Source of the DNA: UBA2357 sp041916775 | GTDB lineage: Bacteria > Pseudomonadota > Gammaproteobacteria > Burkholderiales > Rhodocyclaceae | Direction: 5' to 3' | Assembly: GCA_041916775.1 (NCBI GenBank) | Contig: JAYRYZ010000027.1 | Span: 8,670-72,669, forward strand | DNA length: 64,000 bases | Shown: positions 54,727 through 64,000 of the stretch, piece by piece | Numbering within the stretch: the stretch's first letter is position 1 | How the letters are laid out: each line of letters begins with the position of its first letter | Notes under the pieces: generated by a model | What the model was told of the DNA's origin: nothing | Database searches by the model: none | Seen by the model: the letters and a program-made list of their open reading frames with translations, nothing else | Made by a program: the position numbers and the translations under genes

Positions 54727-57522
54727 TCACAGCCCCTTCCTGAGCTTGTCGACTTCTGCGAGCAGGGGCTCGTTGGTCGGATTGTCCTTCACGATCTCGT
54801 CCAGCGTGCGCGCTGCATCGGTCTTCCTGCCAGAATCGAGATAGGCACGCGCAAGGTTCAGCCGCAGCGCGGGCACGCGCGGAGCGAGCTCCACGGCCCG
54901 CTTGAGGCTGGCGATTCCCTTCTCGTGGTCGCCTTTCTTGACCTGCAACATGCCGAGGGTATCCAGGAAGGCTCCATTGCCCGGTTCCAGCAACACCGCA
55001 CGTTCGGCAAGCGCCACGGCGTCGTCGCGTCCGAGTTGGCCAGCCACCCACGCCAGGTTGTTCAGCATGAGGGCATTGTTGCCATTCGATGCGAGCAGTT
55101 CCCGATAGCTCGCTTCGGCCTCTTCGAGCCGGTTCTCGGCGATAGCACGCTCGGCCATGTAGTTGCGTGAAACGAAATCACCCGGGTTGGCACGCATCCA
55201 CTCCACCAAGGGCTTCTCGATCTCCTTGAGTTTGCCGATACGTGCGGCAGCCGCATGGATGCGCACGATGAGATCGCCCGACGGGTCCTTCGCGAAGCCC
55301 GATTGTAGGACCTTCAGCGCGGGCTCCCACTGCTCCTGTGCCAGCAGCACGTCACCCTCCATCATGAAGCCGACGCCGGCATCGGGACGCTGCTGCTGCA
55401 CAGCCTTTGCGATCTTCAATGCCTCGGCATGACTGCGCTGCTGCAGGTGAAGTCCGTGCAAACGAACTTGGGCCTGGATCAAATCCGGCTGCAGGGACAG
55501 GGCACGCTTCAGGTTCTGCACCGACGCTACGATATCGTTTGCAGCCCGGTAGGCGTCGGCAAGGGTAATGAGCGCCTGCGGAGAGCGCGGCTCAAGCCTC
55601 GCAGCCTTCTCGAACGAGACCAGTGCCTGGCGCTGGTCACCCGCAGCGAACTGGGCCTGTCCAAGCAAGGTTGCAATCGCTGCGTCATCGGGTTGGGCGC
55701 TCGACAGCGCCTGAGCGATTCGCAGCGCATCCGCGTGTTCCCGCATCATCAGATGCAGTCGCGCCATCGCAACCCGCGCAGGCACAGACTGGGGGTTAGC
55801 CTTGAGCGCATTCGCCAGCGTGCTCCGCACCGCCTCGACCGGAGCCCCAGTGGCACGCTGGAGCTCCGCAAGCAGGATGCTCGGTTCAGGATTTGATGGG
55901 CTTGCCGCCACCAGCCGCTCCAGACGCGCAACCGCATCCTGAGGTTTGTTCTCGGCAAGTTCGATCCTGACCAAATTGACTACTGGAGAAAGGGATTTCG
56001 GATCCAGCTCGACAGCACGCTCGAAGGCCGCTCGCGCGCCCGCCGCGTCGCGTTTTGCAAGCAGGATGCCCCCCTTCAGGTTGAAGGTCTGTGGATTGGT
56101 CGGAAACTTCTTCTCGAGATCCTGCTGGGCCTCGAGCGCCTTGTCGTAATCGCCACTGCGCAGATAGGCGAGCGCGAGGGTGAACTCGGGTTGCCCGTTT
56201 CCGTCATCCAACTCGGCTGCTGCCTCAAGGTCAGCAATACCGCGCTGAGTGTCACCGCTTGAGAGGCGCGCAACCGCTAGACGCGTGCGCGCAGCGGCAT
56301 CGCCCGGCTTCGCGGCGACAACTCGCTCGAAGAAACCCGAGGCGCCGGCAAAATCACCTGAGGCGAGGTTGATTTGGCCCGCCAGCATCATGGTTCCGAC
56401 GTCCCCGGCATCATTCATCAAGGGCTTGAGCTGTTCGCGCGCACGTTCCGCATCACCGCTCTGCAGCAACGACGCAGCCAGAAGACGGCGAGCCAACGCA
56501 TTCTCGGGCATCTTGCTGAGGACGGACTGAAGGAATCGCTGAGCCTGTGCCTGCTCGCCCTGACGGAGGTAGATCGCCCCGGCAAGCAATTGCCCCGCAG
56601 TATGCTCCGGTACCGCGCGCATCATGGCGTCGATCGCCTCACGCGCAGCGGGAACGCGATCCCTACGGAAATCGACGAAGGCAGACAGGTAATGGGTAGC
56701 GGGCTCCTTGGCAGCGAACTTCTTCAGCTCAGCAAGATGGCCCTCGGCGGCGTCAAGTTTGTCACCGCGCAGGAGCAAGCTGATCAGGGCGAAGTGATAG
56801 CCGCGCGAGCGCGGGCTGGCCTTCACGGCCGCCTCAAGCGCGCTGACCGCATCGTCCGTCCTTCCCAATGCATTCAGCGCATCCGCGCGGAGCGCATGGG
56901 CATCGCCGAAAGCACCATTGATGGCGACCGCCCGGTCAGCATCCGCCAGAGCGGCATCGAGATCACCGGAGAGCAGCCGGATCCGTCCGAGGCCGAGGAT
57001 CGCAGTCAGATCGTCGGGCGCCAGACTCAGCGCGGACTCATAGGCCGTGCGCGAATCGGGCAATTCGCCGCGCGCGAAGCGCGCATCGCCGACAGCACCC
57101 AGCAGCTTGACTTGCCCGGCCGGGTCATCGATGCGCGTGCCGGCGTAGTCGTCGATCACCTTGTCGAAGCGACCTGACATGACGAGGCCACGCGCGAGAT
57201 GCGGGGCCACCGCCGCCGACGGGTGTCCCAGCTCCAACGCTCGCTCGAGATTCTTGACCCCGCTCGCCACATTGCCTTGATCGAGCTCGATGGTTCCAAG
57301 CAGGAAACGCGCGAGTGCGATGTTGCCATCCTGCTGCAGCGCGTTCTTGAGCTCTATGCTCGCGGCAGACCACTCACCCTTGGCAAGGTAGGCCTGAGCC
57401 GCACTGACCATCTCCTCCGGTGAGTCGCTGCAACCTGCCAGCACACCCGCACATACCAGCATCGCCGCCACGAGCCTCGTCACGCCGCTACCGCTCCTCT
57501 TTCCCGCCCCATCTCGACTCAT
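54727..57522 (-). CDS. prsT: PEP-CTERM system TPR-repeat lipoprotein PrsT
   Basis: 931 residues. A lipoprotein signal ends LVCAGVLAGC with lipidated Cys31. The rest is about two dozen TPR-like repeats (for example LARFLLGTIELDQGNVASG, AFERAVELDPKSLSPV, ALAERAVLLEPGNGAFLDT). This is the architecture of PrsT of exosortase/PEP-CTERM exopolysaccharide loci, a periplasmic scaffold for EPS assembly. Its start overlaps the prsR stop by ATGA. It is followed by the UDP-sugar dehydrogenase. Confidence 0.9.
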   Translation of the reverse strand: MSRDGAGKRSGSGVTRLVAAMLVCAGVLAGCSDSPEEMVSAAQAYLAKGEWSAASIELKNALQQDGNIALARFLLGTIELDQGNVASGVKNLERALELGHPSAAVAPHLARGLVMSGRFDKVIDDYAGTRIDDPAGQVKLLGAVGDARFARGELPDSRTAYESALSLAPDDLTAILGLGRIRLLSGDLDAALADADRAVAINGAFGDAHALRADALNALGRTDDAVSALEAAVKASPRSRGYHFALISLLLRGDKLDAAEGHLAELKKFAAKEPATHYLSAFVDFRRDRVPAAREAIDAMMRAVPEHTAGQLLAGAIYLRQGEQAQAQRFLQSVLSKMPENALARRLLAASLLQSGDAERAREQLKPLMNDAGDVGTMMLAGQINLASGDFAGASGFFERVVAAKPGDAAARTRLAVARLSSGDTQRGIADLEAAAELDDGNGQPEFTLALAYLRSGDYDKALEAQQDLEKKFPTNPQTFNLKGGILLAKRDAAGARAAFERAVELDPKSLSPVVNLVRIELAENKPQDAVARLERLVAASPSNPEPSILLAELQRATGAPVEAVRSTLANALKANPQSVPARVAMARLHLMMREHADALRIAQALSSAQPDDAAIATLLGQAQFAAGDQRQALVSFEKAARLEPRSPQALITLADAYRAANDIVASVQNLKRALSLQPDLIQAQVRLHGLHLQQRSHAEALKIAKAVQQQRPDAGVGFMMEGDVLLAQEQWEPALKVLQSGFAKDPSGDLIVRIHAAAARIGKLKEIEKPLVEWMRANPGDFVSRNYMAERAIAENRLEEAEASYRELLASNGNNALMLNNLAWVAGQLGRDDAVALAERAVLLEPGNGAFLDTLGMLQVKKGDHEKGIASLKRAVELAPRVPALRLNLARAYLDSGRKTDAARTLDEIVKDNPTNEPLLAEVDKLRKGL

Positions 57523-58877
57523 GCTTCCCTCTTCAACCCGTATCGGTTCATCATGTCGTAAAGCGACGGGCGACTCACGCCAAGGATCTCGGCTGCCCTC
57601 GCGATATTGTTGTTGGTGCGCCCGAGCACACGTACGACAGCCCTGCGTTCGGCCTCCTCACGTACTTGACGCAAGTTGAGATGGGCGAGCTCTTCGGCGC
57701 CCTCGTCCAAGCCGAGATCCTCTGCGGTGATGGAGTTTCCGTCCGCCATGATCACCGCTCGCTTCAGACAGTTCTCGAGCTCACGCACATTACCCGGCCA
57801 GCGATGCGATTCGATCGCCGACAGCGCACCTTCACTGAGATGCAGTGTACCGCGGCCATTCTCCTTGGCATATCGTTGCACGAATGCATGCGCAAGAAGC
57901 ACCGCATCGCCATCGCGGTCGCGCAGCGGCGGGATGTCGATGACGATCTCGGCCAGGCGGTAGAACAGATCCTCGCGGAACAACCCCGCGCGGATCTGCT
58001 CGCGCAGGTCGCGATGGGTCGCGCAGACGATGCGCACATCGACGGGAATCTCCTCTCGCCCACCAATCCGCTCGATAACCCTCTCCTGCAGGAAGCGCAG
58101 GAGCTTTGCCTGTAACGGCAGCGGGAGATCACCGATCTCATCGAGAAACAAGGTCCCTTTGTTGGCCGTCTCGATCTTTCCCGGCGTCTGCTTCACCGCA
58201 CCAGTGAACGCGCCCTTCTCGTAACCGAACAACTCGCTCTCCAGCAAGGTATCCGGGATGGCTGCACAATTGATCGCGACGAAGCGCTCCTTGGCGCGTG
58301 GTGAGCGTGCATGGAGCGCACGCGCCAGCACCTCCTTGCCAGTACCGCTCTCGCCGAGGAGCGCAATCGTGGCGTTGGCGCTGGCGACCTTATCCACAGT
58401 GCGGCACACCTTGAGCATGCCCGCATCGCGGCTGATGATGCCCGACAGGTTTGCGTCCGTCTGCTGTTTGAGTGCGCGGTTTTCCATCTGCAGGTCGAAC
58501 AACCGAAATGCGCGATCGATTGTCAGTAGCAGCAGATCCGGTTCGAATGGCTTGCCGAAGAAGTCGTACGCGCCGAGCGCCACCGCGCGCACCGCGTTGT
58601 GGCGGTCATGCTGCCCGGTGAGGACGATGACCCGCGTGTCGGGTACAAGGGAGAGTATCTCACTCAGCAATGCAAAACCTTCGGTCACGTCGTCAGGGTT
58701 GGGCGGCAAGCCGAGGTCCATCGTGACCACGGCGGGTTCGAAGCGCCGGATCTGCGCAATCGCGCTTTCCCTGTCACTTGCGACGATCGTTTCATAGGCA
58801 TCAAAGGCCCAGCGCATTTGCTTTTGCAGCGCCGGATCGTCCTCGACGATGAGGAGGGGACGTCGCCTTTCGTTCAT
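57519..58877 (-). CDS. prsR: PEP-CTERM-box sigma-54 response regulator PrsR
   Basis: 452 residues. The receiver domain has phospho-acceptor Asp54 in TMDLGLPP; the AAA+ sigma-54-interaction domain has GESGTGKEVLARALH (Walker A), ELFGYEKGAFTGAVKQTPG (GAFTGA loop) and GTLFLDEIGDLPL (Walker B); a Fis-type HTH closes the protein (NIARAAEILGVSRPSLYDMM). It activates sigma-54 promoters of PEP-CTERM/EPS genes. It overlaps both prsK and prsT by ATGA, forming prsK-prsR-prsT. Confidence 0.93.
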   Translation of the reverse strand: MNERRRPLLIVEDDPALQKQMRWAFDAYETIVASDRESAIAQIRRFEPAVVTMDLGLPPNPDDVTEGFALLSEILSLVPDTRVIVLTGQHDRHNAVRAVALGAYDFFGKPFEPDLLLLTIDRAFRLFDLQMENRALKQQTDANLSGIISRDAGMLKVCRTVDKVASANATIALLGESGTGKEVLARALHARSPRAKERFVAINCAAIPDTLLESELFGYEKGAFTGAVKQTPGKIETANKGTLFLDEIGDLPLPLQAKLLRFLQERVIERIGGREEIPVDVRIVCATHRDLREQIRAGLFREDLFYRLAEIVIDIPPLRDRDGDAVLLAHAFVQRYAKENGRGTLHLSEGALSAIESHRWPGNVRELENCLKRAVIMADGNSITAEDLGLDEGAEELAHLNLRQVREEAERRAVVRVLGRTNNNIARAAEILGVSRPSLYDMMNRYGLKREA

Positions 58878-60973
58878 GCAGCACCTCGTGTCGCATCAAC
58901 CGCATCCGCCGCCTGGCGGGAATGGCTTGCGAGTGGCAGGCTGATCGTGACGAGGGTACCCTTACCCTCCTCGCTCTCGTACTGAATGGTCCCACCGATC
59001 TCCTTCAGGTACTGCTGTGTCTCGTACACTCCGATCCCCATCCCGCTCGCCTTGGTGCTTTGGAAGGCCTTGAACAAATGTTCGCGCATGAACTCGCGAC
59101 TCATCCCCTTCCCGGTATCCGCCACGGTCAATGACACTTTTCCCTCGTCAGTCACTTCCATAGAGACTGCTACCTTACCACCGTCGATACAGGCTTCCAG
59201 TGCATTTTGCACGACATGACCAATGACTCGCTCGAGCCGATCAGAATGCGCGCTCACGGCCAACGGCATCTTTTGCGGAAATGTCATGGTGATCCTGTCG
59301 CCGAATGCACGCTTCGCCTCGACGACTCTTTGCATCAGTGGGCCGAGTTCGACGACACGCGGGGGATTCACCGAGGTCTTCTCCTGAAGTTGCTTCATCA
59401 GGCCCCGCATTCTTGCCTCGACATGGCTCACCGTATCCAGCATGTCGGCCTGAAACTCCGGGTTATCCTTATGCCGCTCCGCGTTCTTCAGCATCAGGGA
59501 GAGCTGCGCCACCAGATTCTTGAGGTCGTGCACAACGAACGCGGACATGCGGTTGAAGGAGTCGAACTTGCGCGCCTCGAGCAGGGCCTCTGCGGCGACC
59601 ATCTGAGCAAGATAGCTCGCGGCCTGCCGCTGTGCGGACTTGAGCAGGTCGAGCACCTCCCAGTTCACCTCGAACGGCGTGCGCGGCTGACTGAGGACAA
59701 CGAAGCCGACCAACTCTTCACGGCATTTCAAAGGCACGACCAGCCACGCGTCAGGCAAGGACTGAAGCCAATCGGGCAGCACCAGCGCGTCATACAGCTC
59801 TGGGCGATCCCGAACCTCGTCGAGGTTGATGACCCATTCGCGATCGTCCAGGAAGCGACAGAGATCCCCATCCGCGCCTTCGGTCAGCGACATACCCGGA
59901 TGGTTGAGCCGCGCATGCATCCGGAACGCACCACTCTCGTTGCGTAACCAGAGTACCCCTCCCGGACTTTCGACCAGATCCGCGAGCGCCTTGATCACGG
60001 ACTGACCCAGATCGAGCGAATCGCCCGTAGCGGAGAGGGATTGCGTAAATTTCTGCCACTCCACCCGATAATCGTATCGATACGGAAATAGGTGCTTGCT
60101 GACAATGACCCTGAGCTTTGCACGCTGCGAGCCCGAAAAGACAAGCACCCCAAAGAGCAGAAGACCACCAAAGAGCAGCGTCATCTGCATCGCGCGCCCC
60201 CAGGTTCCGCCGAAGTAGCGCACGTAATAGCCCGCGGCCGCAATCAGAAGCAGGTAAAGACCCGATATCGCGAGCGCGGTAGAACGAAAAGCCATCTCCC
60301 GCGACACCGCGATCTTCAGCTTCCACGATGGCGTCCTCGCCGCAGACACCGCTACCAGCGGCATTGCCATCGCCATCACGATCCCCCTGACGGACCAGAC
60401 ATCGGCATCCAGTCGCCCGAACAGGAAGCCATCGGCAAAGAAGTACAGATCGAAGATGTATTGAGCGGCCAACGCGAGGCACAGAGGCTTCAGGCCCCAG
60501 CGCGATTCTCTGGGCAAGCTCCGGAAGACCTGCTCGACCAGAACGAGTCCGAACACAGCCATTGCCAAAAACCCGCCCAGAAGCAGAGCGAGCAGCGAGA
60601 AGCCAGGATCGAACCCGAGCGAGCCTGCGCCTACGACGAGCAGGATCGAACACATCGTCGCGACCGCGAAGTAAAGGAACAGTTTGACCCGATACGCGGC
60701 GATCGCCTTGAGCAAAGTCAGCAAGAATGCGAACCACGCACCAAAGCGCAATGCGTCCAGGATCGTCGCGAGTTGCGCAGCCCAAGCCGAGGGCGAGAGA
60801 ACCTGCGCGACGCACGCGAGTGCCCAAAGGGCGCTCGTCGCTACCGCCAGGATGAGCACACCACCGGGACGCCCCCCTCGCCAACCCAAACCGAGGTACA
60901 GCGCAAACAGCACATGCACGACTGCAGCAAGCGCATAACCCAGGACGGCAACGTCGATCAACTCTATCCCCAA
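58874..60973 (-). CDS. prsK: PEP-CTERM system sensor histidine kinase PrsK
   Basis: 699 residues. The N-terminal third has about eight or nine transmembrane helices. It is followed by a GAF-like region (LDLGQSVIKALADLVESPGGV split around Gly), and a kinase core with the H-box FVVHDLKNLVAQLSLML and ATPase boxes NALEAC, VADTGKGMSREFM and GMGIGVYETQQY. It is predicted to sense an envelope or intracellular cue and phosphorylate PrsR, to which it is coupled by ATGA. Confidence 0.92.
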   Translation of the reverse strand: MGIELIDVAVLGYALAAVVHVLFALYLGLGWRGGRPGGVLILAVATSALWALACVAQVLSPSAWAAQLATILDALRFGAWFAFLLTLLKAIAAYRVKLFLYFAVATMCSILLVVGAGSLGFDPGFSLLALLLGGFLAMAVFGLVLVEQVFRSLPRESRWGLKPLCLALAAQYIFDLYFFADGFLFGRLDADVWSVRGIVMAMAMPLVAVSAARTPSWKLKIAVSREMAFRSTALAISGLYLLLIAAAGYYVRYFGGTWGRAMQMTLLFGGLLLFGVLVFSGSQRAKLRVIVSKHLFPYRYDYRVEWQKFTQSLSATGDSLDLGQSVIKALADLVESPGGVLWLRNESGAFRMHARLNHPGMSLTEGADGDLCRFLDDREWVINLDEVRDRPELYDALVLPDWLQSLPDAWLVVPLKCREELVGFVVLSQPRTPFEVNWEVLDLLKSAQRQAASYLAQMVAAEALLEARKFDSFNRMSAFVVHDLKNLVAQLSLMLKNAERHKDNPEFQADMLDTVSHVEARMRGLMKQLQEKTSVNPPRVVELGPLMQRVVEAKRAFGDRITMTFPQKMPLAVSAHSDRLERVIGHVVQNALEACIDGGKVAVSMEVTDEGKVSLTVADTGKGMSREFMREHLFKAFQSTKASGMGIGVYETQQYLKEIGGTIQYESEEGKGTLVTISLPLASHSRQAADAVDATRGAA

Positions 60974-61043
60974 GGCCCCTCACCGAACTGGCCTGTCGGG
61001 CGCATGATCAGCATGCCCGCATCGACAGTGCGCAGGAAGGACT

Positions 61044-62432
61044 TCAATGTGCGCCTTCACCCATCAGAACGACCCTAACCGTCTCGAACAATACGAGGAT
61101 ATCCAGCATCAAGGTATGGTTCTTGACGTAGTAGAGATCATACTGAAGCTTCTGCACCGCATCCTCAACCGAGGCGCCGTACTGATAGCGAACCTGCGCC
61201 CAGCCGGTGACACCTGGCTTGACGCAATGGCGCACTGCGTAGAACGGAATCTCCTGCGAGAGCTTATCCACGAAGTAGCCACGTTCCGGTCGCGGCCCAA
61301 CCAGACTCATCTCACCGGTAATCACATTGAACAGTTGTGGCAGTTCATCCACCCGAATCTTGCGGATGATCCGCCCGATCCGGGTCACACGATCATCATT
61401 GGAAGTCGCCCAGCGCGGCTTCCCGTCTTTCTCCGCATCAGTTCGCATGCTGCGGAACTTCGTGACCTTGAAAGGGCGCCCCCCCTCGCCGATGCGCTCT
61501 TGGCGATAAAACACCGGTCCTCTATCCTCCAGGAGGATCAATATCGCCGTGATCAGCATGATGGGTAGCGCCAAGGTTAGCAGCCCAAATGCGACCACTA
61601 GATCGAACACACGCTTGACCGTCGTGCGCGCCAGCCCCTGCCGGAAACCATCGCCATAGATCAGCCAACTTGCCTTCAGCGAATCCAACCGCACCTGCCC
61701 CTGCGTGTGCTCGTAAAACGACGACAGATCGAGCACCTTGACACCACTCAGCTTGCAGTCAAGCAAGGCCCGGATCGGCAGCACCCCGCCACGACGCTCT
61801 TTCACCGCGACGATGATCTCATTGACCCGGTGCCGCTGAACCAGATCAAGCAGCCCCACCTCTGCGGGCAGAATCTTGGACGAGTCGACAGCCGACTCGC
61901 CCTCACCGTTGGAGCCAACAAAACCTACGATCTGAACGCCGCGCTGCACCGGATAATTGAGCGAACGGGCCACTGTCGACGCGTCCTCGCCAGTGCCTAT
62001 GATCAAGACCCGAGGACGGAACAGGGCATTCGCGCTGCGCCGATTCACAAAACCGCGCATGGCAAGGATGATGCCGAGGAGCACCACCACAGAGACCTGG
62101 ACGCTGTCGTCGGCGAACTCATCCCACGACGTCACACGAAAGACGACGAAGGCAACAGGGACGCTGATGACGATGGAGAAGAGGACACGAATCAACGCAT
62201 CACGACTGGACAGACCTGCGCCAGGCAGACGATAGAGTCCCATTACGCTGTTGAGCAGGATCATCACCCCCGCAAAAAGGAACGCCGCCGGAACAATATG
62301 CTGCCACTCGGTGCCGCCACCATGGATCTTCACACCAATGGCCACGAGTACCGCAAAGAAGAGCAACAATGCGTCGAAGATGGCCTGTTGAAGCGTGTGC
62401 GTGGGGAAGTAATGCGAGAAGACCTTCAGCAT
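61044..62432 (-). CDS. XrtA/PEP-CTERM-type exopolysaccharide sugar transferase
   Basis: 462 residues from the ATG encoding MLKVFSHYFP with GAGG upstream; an in-frame start 105 bases upstream is less supported. Four or five transmembrane helices, a Rossmann-like region (VLIIGTGEDASTVARSL), then the bacterial sugar-transferase domain: KRVFDLVVAFGLLTLALPIM, FYRQERIGEGGRPFKVTKFR, RIIRKIRVDELPQLFNV and SLVGPRPERGYFVDKL. It loads the first sugar-phosphate on undecaprenyl phosphate for EPS synthesis, upstream of prsKRT. Confidence 0.9.
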   Translation of the reverse strand: MLKVFSHYFPTHTLQQAIFDALLLFFAVLVAIGVKIHGGGTEWQHIVPAAFLFAGVMILLNSVMGLYRLPGAGLSSRDALIRVLFSIVISVPVAFVVFRVTSWDEFADDSVQVSVVVLLGIILAMRGFVNRRSANALFRPRVLIIGTGEDASTVARSLNYPVQRGVQIVGFVGSNGEGESAVDSSKILPAEVGLLDLVQRHRVNEIIVAVKERRGGVLPIRALLDCKLSGVKVLDLSSFYEHTQGQVRLDSLKASWLIYGDGFRQGLARTTVKRVFDLVVAFGLLTLALPIMLITAILILLEDRGPVFYRQERIGEGGRPFKVTKFRSMRTDAEKDGKPRWATSNDDRVTRIGRIIRKIRVDELPQLFNVITGEMSLVGPRPERGYFVDKLSQEIPFYAVRHCVKPGVTGWAQVRYQYGASVEDAVQKLQYDLYYVKNHTLMLDILVLFETVRVVLMGEGAH

Positions 62433-62703
62433 GGGAGCCTCGTTCAGTCCCCGTAAGGCGGGGATCGCTGAGATGGGTGCGTTCAGTACCTTGTGCGCAG
62501 GCAGCAGATACACTGCGCCGAAGCGAACGTTACCCAAGAGTCGATGACAGCGATGTTAAGTACATCACGATTACCGCGTCATCCACTCCGCGCCGACATC
62601 ACGGCGCAAAGCCCGCAATTGTCATACAAAACGAGGATAAACTGAAGCCCGATCAAAGATTCGCCATCCCTGCGGAAATTTTGACAAAAATTTAAACAAC
62701 CAG

Positions 62704-63639
62704 TCAGATTTCGCTCAAAAATGAAGCAATTGCATCGATGGAAGAATCTGCCTCCGGGAAGTGTTTTCCGAGCGTGAAGAATCCATGCGGCACGCCCTCG
62801 ACATGCACTTCAACGATACGCCCACCCTCGGACACGACTCTCCCCGCAAATTCCCTGCAATCGTCTGTAAGGGGGTCCAGCCCCGCCGTAAGCATCAGGA
62901 TTGGTGGCAGACCCGCCAGTGTCTCCGCGTTCAATGGTGAGGCGCGCCAGTGATCCTCGCCCCCATCGGGAAGGTAATGCGAAAAAAACCAGTCCAAGCT
63001 CGCACGATCCAACACGAAACCTTCGGAAAAAGCCGCCCGCGACGGTCGTTCGCTAGCGATCGTCACGCATGGATAAACGAGTACCAGACCACGAAGCGCC
63101 CCCTGCACCCTGTCACGGAGGTGGATCGCAGCCACGGCCGCGAGGTTGCCACCGGCGCTATCGCCGGCGAGCGCAATACTCGCAAAACTCAGCCCCACGT
63201 CTGAGGCCCTCCCAATGACCCACTGAACCGCATGAACAGCATCGTCTACAGCGGCAGGAAATGGATGCTCGGGGGCGAGGCGATATTCGACCGAAAGCAC
63301 CGCGTGGCCACTTCGATTGCACAGACGCCTGCACAAACCGTCATAGCTCTCCACATCCCCGACAGTCCATCCGCCACCATGAAAGTAAATGAGCAGTGGT
63401 AACGTATCGTTCGAACGCGCCTGCGAGGGCCTGTACAAGCGGGCAAGCAATACCGACCCGTCCTCACGCGGAATGGGAATTTCGAGGACCGATGCGACCG
63501 CCTCGTTCGCAAAGCCCAGCGCAAACTGCAGCTTTGCAAATGATCGCCTTGCCTGATGAACATCCAGTTCATGAAAACGCGGTGCATTGACTCGATACAT
63601 CATGCTCAAGAGGGCATGCGTTTCCGGGGTGACGCTCAT
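62704..63639 (-). CDS. alpha/beta hydrolase, hormone-sensitive-lipase (family IV) esterase
   Basis: 311 residues from the ATG encoding MSVTPETHALL, with GGAG upstream. The oxyanion motif is YFHGGGWTVGD, the nucleophile Ser lies in LAGDSAGGNLAA, Asp in LDPLTDD and His in GVPHGFFTL, a full catalytic set. It hydrolyses short acyl esters; the natural substrate cannot be told. It sits between the EPS sugar transferase gene (271-base gap with no clear feature) and the rRNA operon end. Confidence 0.88.
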   Translation of the reverse strand: MSVTPETHALLSMMYRVNAPRFHELDVHQARRSFAKLQFALGFANEAVASVLEIPIPREDGSVLLARLYRPSQARSNDTLPLLIYFHGGGWTVGDVESYDGLCRRLCNRSGHAVLSVEYRLAPEHPFPAAVDDAVHAVQWVIGRASDVGLSFASIALAGDSAGGNLAAVAAIHLRDRVQGALRGLVLVYPCVTIASERPSRAAFSEGFVLDRASLDWFFSHYLPDGGEDHWRASPLNAETLAGLPPILMLTAGLDPLTDDCREFAGRVVSEGGRIVEVHVEGVPHGFFTLGKHFPEADSSIDAIASFLSEI

Positions 63640-63685
63640 GGAGCACTCCAACTGAGTCTGTATTCGGGGATTCTGTAGACGCGAC

Positions 63686-63720
63686 AACACCCCAGTCCGT
63701 TTAATGCGTACTGGGGTGTT
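63686..63720 (-). terminator. terminator hairpin downstream of the rRNA operon
   Basis: An 11-bp inverted repeat AACACCCCAGT (63686-63696) / ACTGGGGTGTT (63710-63720) lies just beyond the 5S 3' end, between the minus-strand rRNA operon and the esterase gene. Confidence 0.75.
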
Positions 63721-63731
63721 TGAATGGGTTA

Positions 63732-63846
63732 GTCTGACGATGACCTACTTTCCCACACGCGAGGTGCAGTATCATCGGCGCGGTCTTGTTTCACTGTCCT
63801 GTTCGGGATGGGAAGGAGTGGTACCAAGACGCTATGGTCGTCAGAC
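63732..63846 (-). rRNA. rrf: 5S ribosomal RNA
   Basis: Read on the minus strand, about 115 bases begin GTCTGACGACCATAGCG and end GTCATCGTCAGAC, pairing as helix I. The internal CCCATCCCGAACAGG and GTGTGGGAAAGTAGG blocks are characteristic of proteobacterial 5S. Ends may be off by one or two bases. Confidence 0.93.
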
Positions 63847-63925
63847 TTTGAGAGGTAACGAGCTGGGGCGAAGAGAGTGTTGTTGTGTGATTGCTTTTGG
63901 CGTGTATGTGGTGAAACAGGGTTAT

Positions 63926-64000
63926 AGGATCAAGCCTCACGGGCAATTAGTATCGGTTAGCTCAACGCATTACTGCGCTTACACACCCGACCTATCAACG
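63926..64000 (-). rRNA. rrl: 23S ribosomal RNA, 3' end (partial)
   Basis: The minus strand ends with the conserved 23S terminus: GATAGGTCGGGTGTGTAAGC, GAGCTAACCGATACTAATTG and CCCGTGAGGCTTGATCC. The remainder lies beyond the window. It is followed by 5S in the normal 23S-5S order. Confidence 0.92.

Overview
The window looks like chromosome of a GC-rich betaproteobacterium, most likely a Rhodocyclales member of the Thauera/Azoarcus/Aromatoleum type. This is inferred from high GC, a hemC-hemD-hemX-hemY operon close to algZ/algR and argH, the PEP-CTERM regulatory trio prsK-prsR-prsT, a DctPQM TRAP transporter, and an rRNA operon end on the minus strand at the right edge. No database search was possible.

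Layout: (1) 1-9.6 kb, plus strand: amgK-murU (muropeptide recycling), pepP-ubiH-like, dusB-fis, and purH-purD-hemF. (2) 9.7-14.1 kb, minus strand: the hemCDXY tetrapyrrole operon, divergent from ppc. (3) 17-21.6 kb: algR and algZ (minus), divergent from argH and a Ser/Thr kinase with a cyclic-nucleotide-binding tail. (4) 21.7-32.6 kb: propionyl-CoA synthetase, a response regulator with a degenerate GGDEF domain coupled to an acrylyl-CoA-reductase-like enzyme, HDOD, LemA, a GIDE protein with an EF hand, Uup, and a Gcr-family membrane protein.

(5) 32.77-47.31 kb: a ~14.5 kb integrated element in the 3' end of tRNA-Arg(CCT), bounded by a duplicated tRNA 3' segment. It encodes a P4-type integrase, an AlpA-like regulator, an apparent C4/P4-type antisense-RNA immunity locus, a run of small translationally coupled genes, a Toprim primase-like protein, and a DUF3987/YfjI-like protein. 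An iteron array beside an AT-rich tract (candidate origin) follows. Then come small and large terminase, an HK97-fold capsid protein and a tape measure protein. I see no portal, protease, adaptor, tail tube, baseplate, fibre or lysis gene. This resembles a helper-dependent phage satellite with an unusual capsid-plus-tape-measure cargo, and is the most interesting part of the window.

(6) 47.4-63.7 kb: a secreted protein of unknown function, dctP-dctQ-dctM, a trypsin-like protease, a Sel1/SLT lytic transglycosylase, a UDP-sugar 6-dehydrogenase, prsT-prsR-prsK, an EPS sugar transferase and an HSL-type esterase. Together these look like part of a PEP-CTERM-associated exopolysaccharide locus. (7) 63.7-64 kb: 5S rRNA and the 3' end of 23S rRNA, minus strand.
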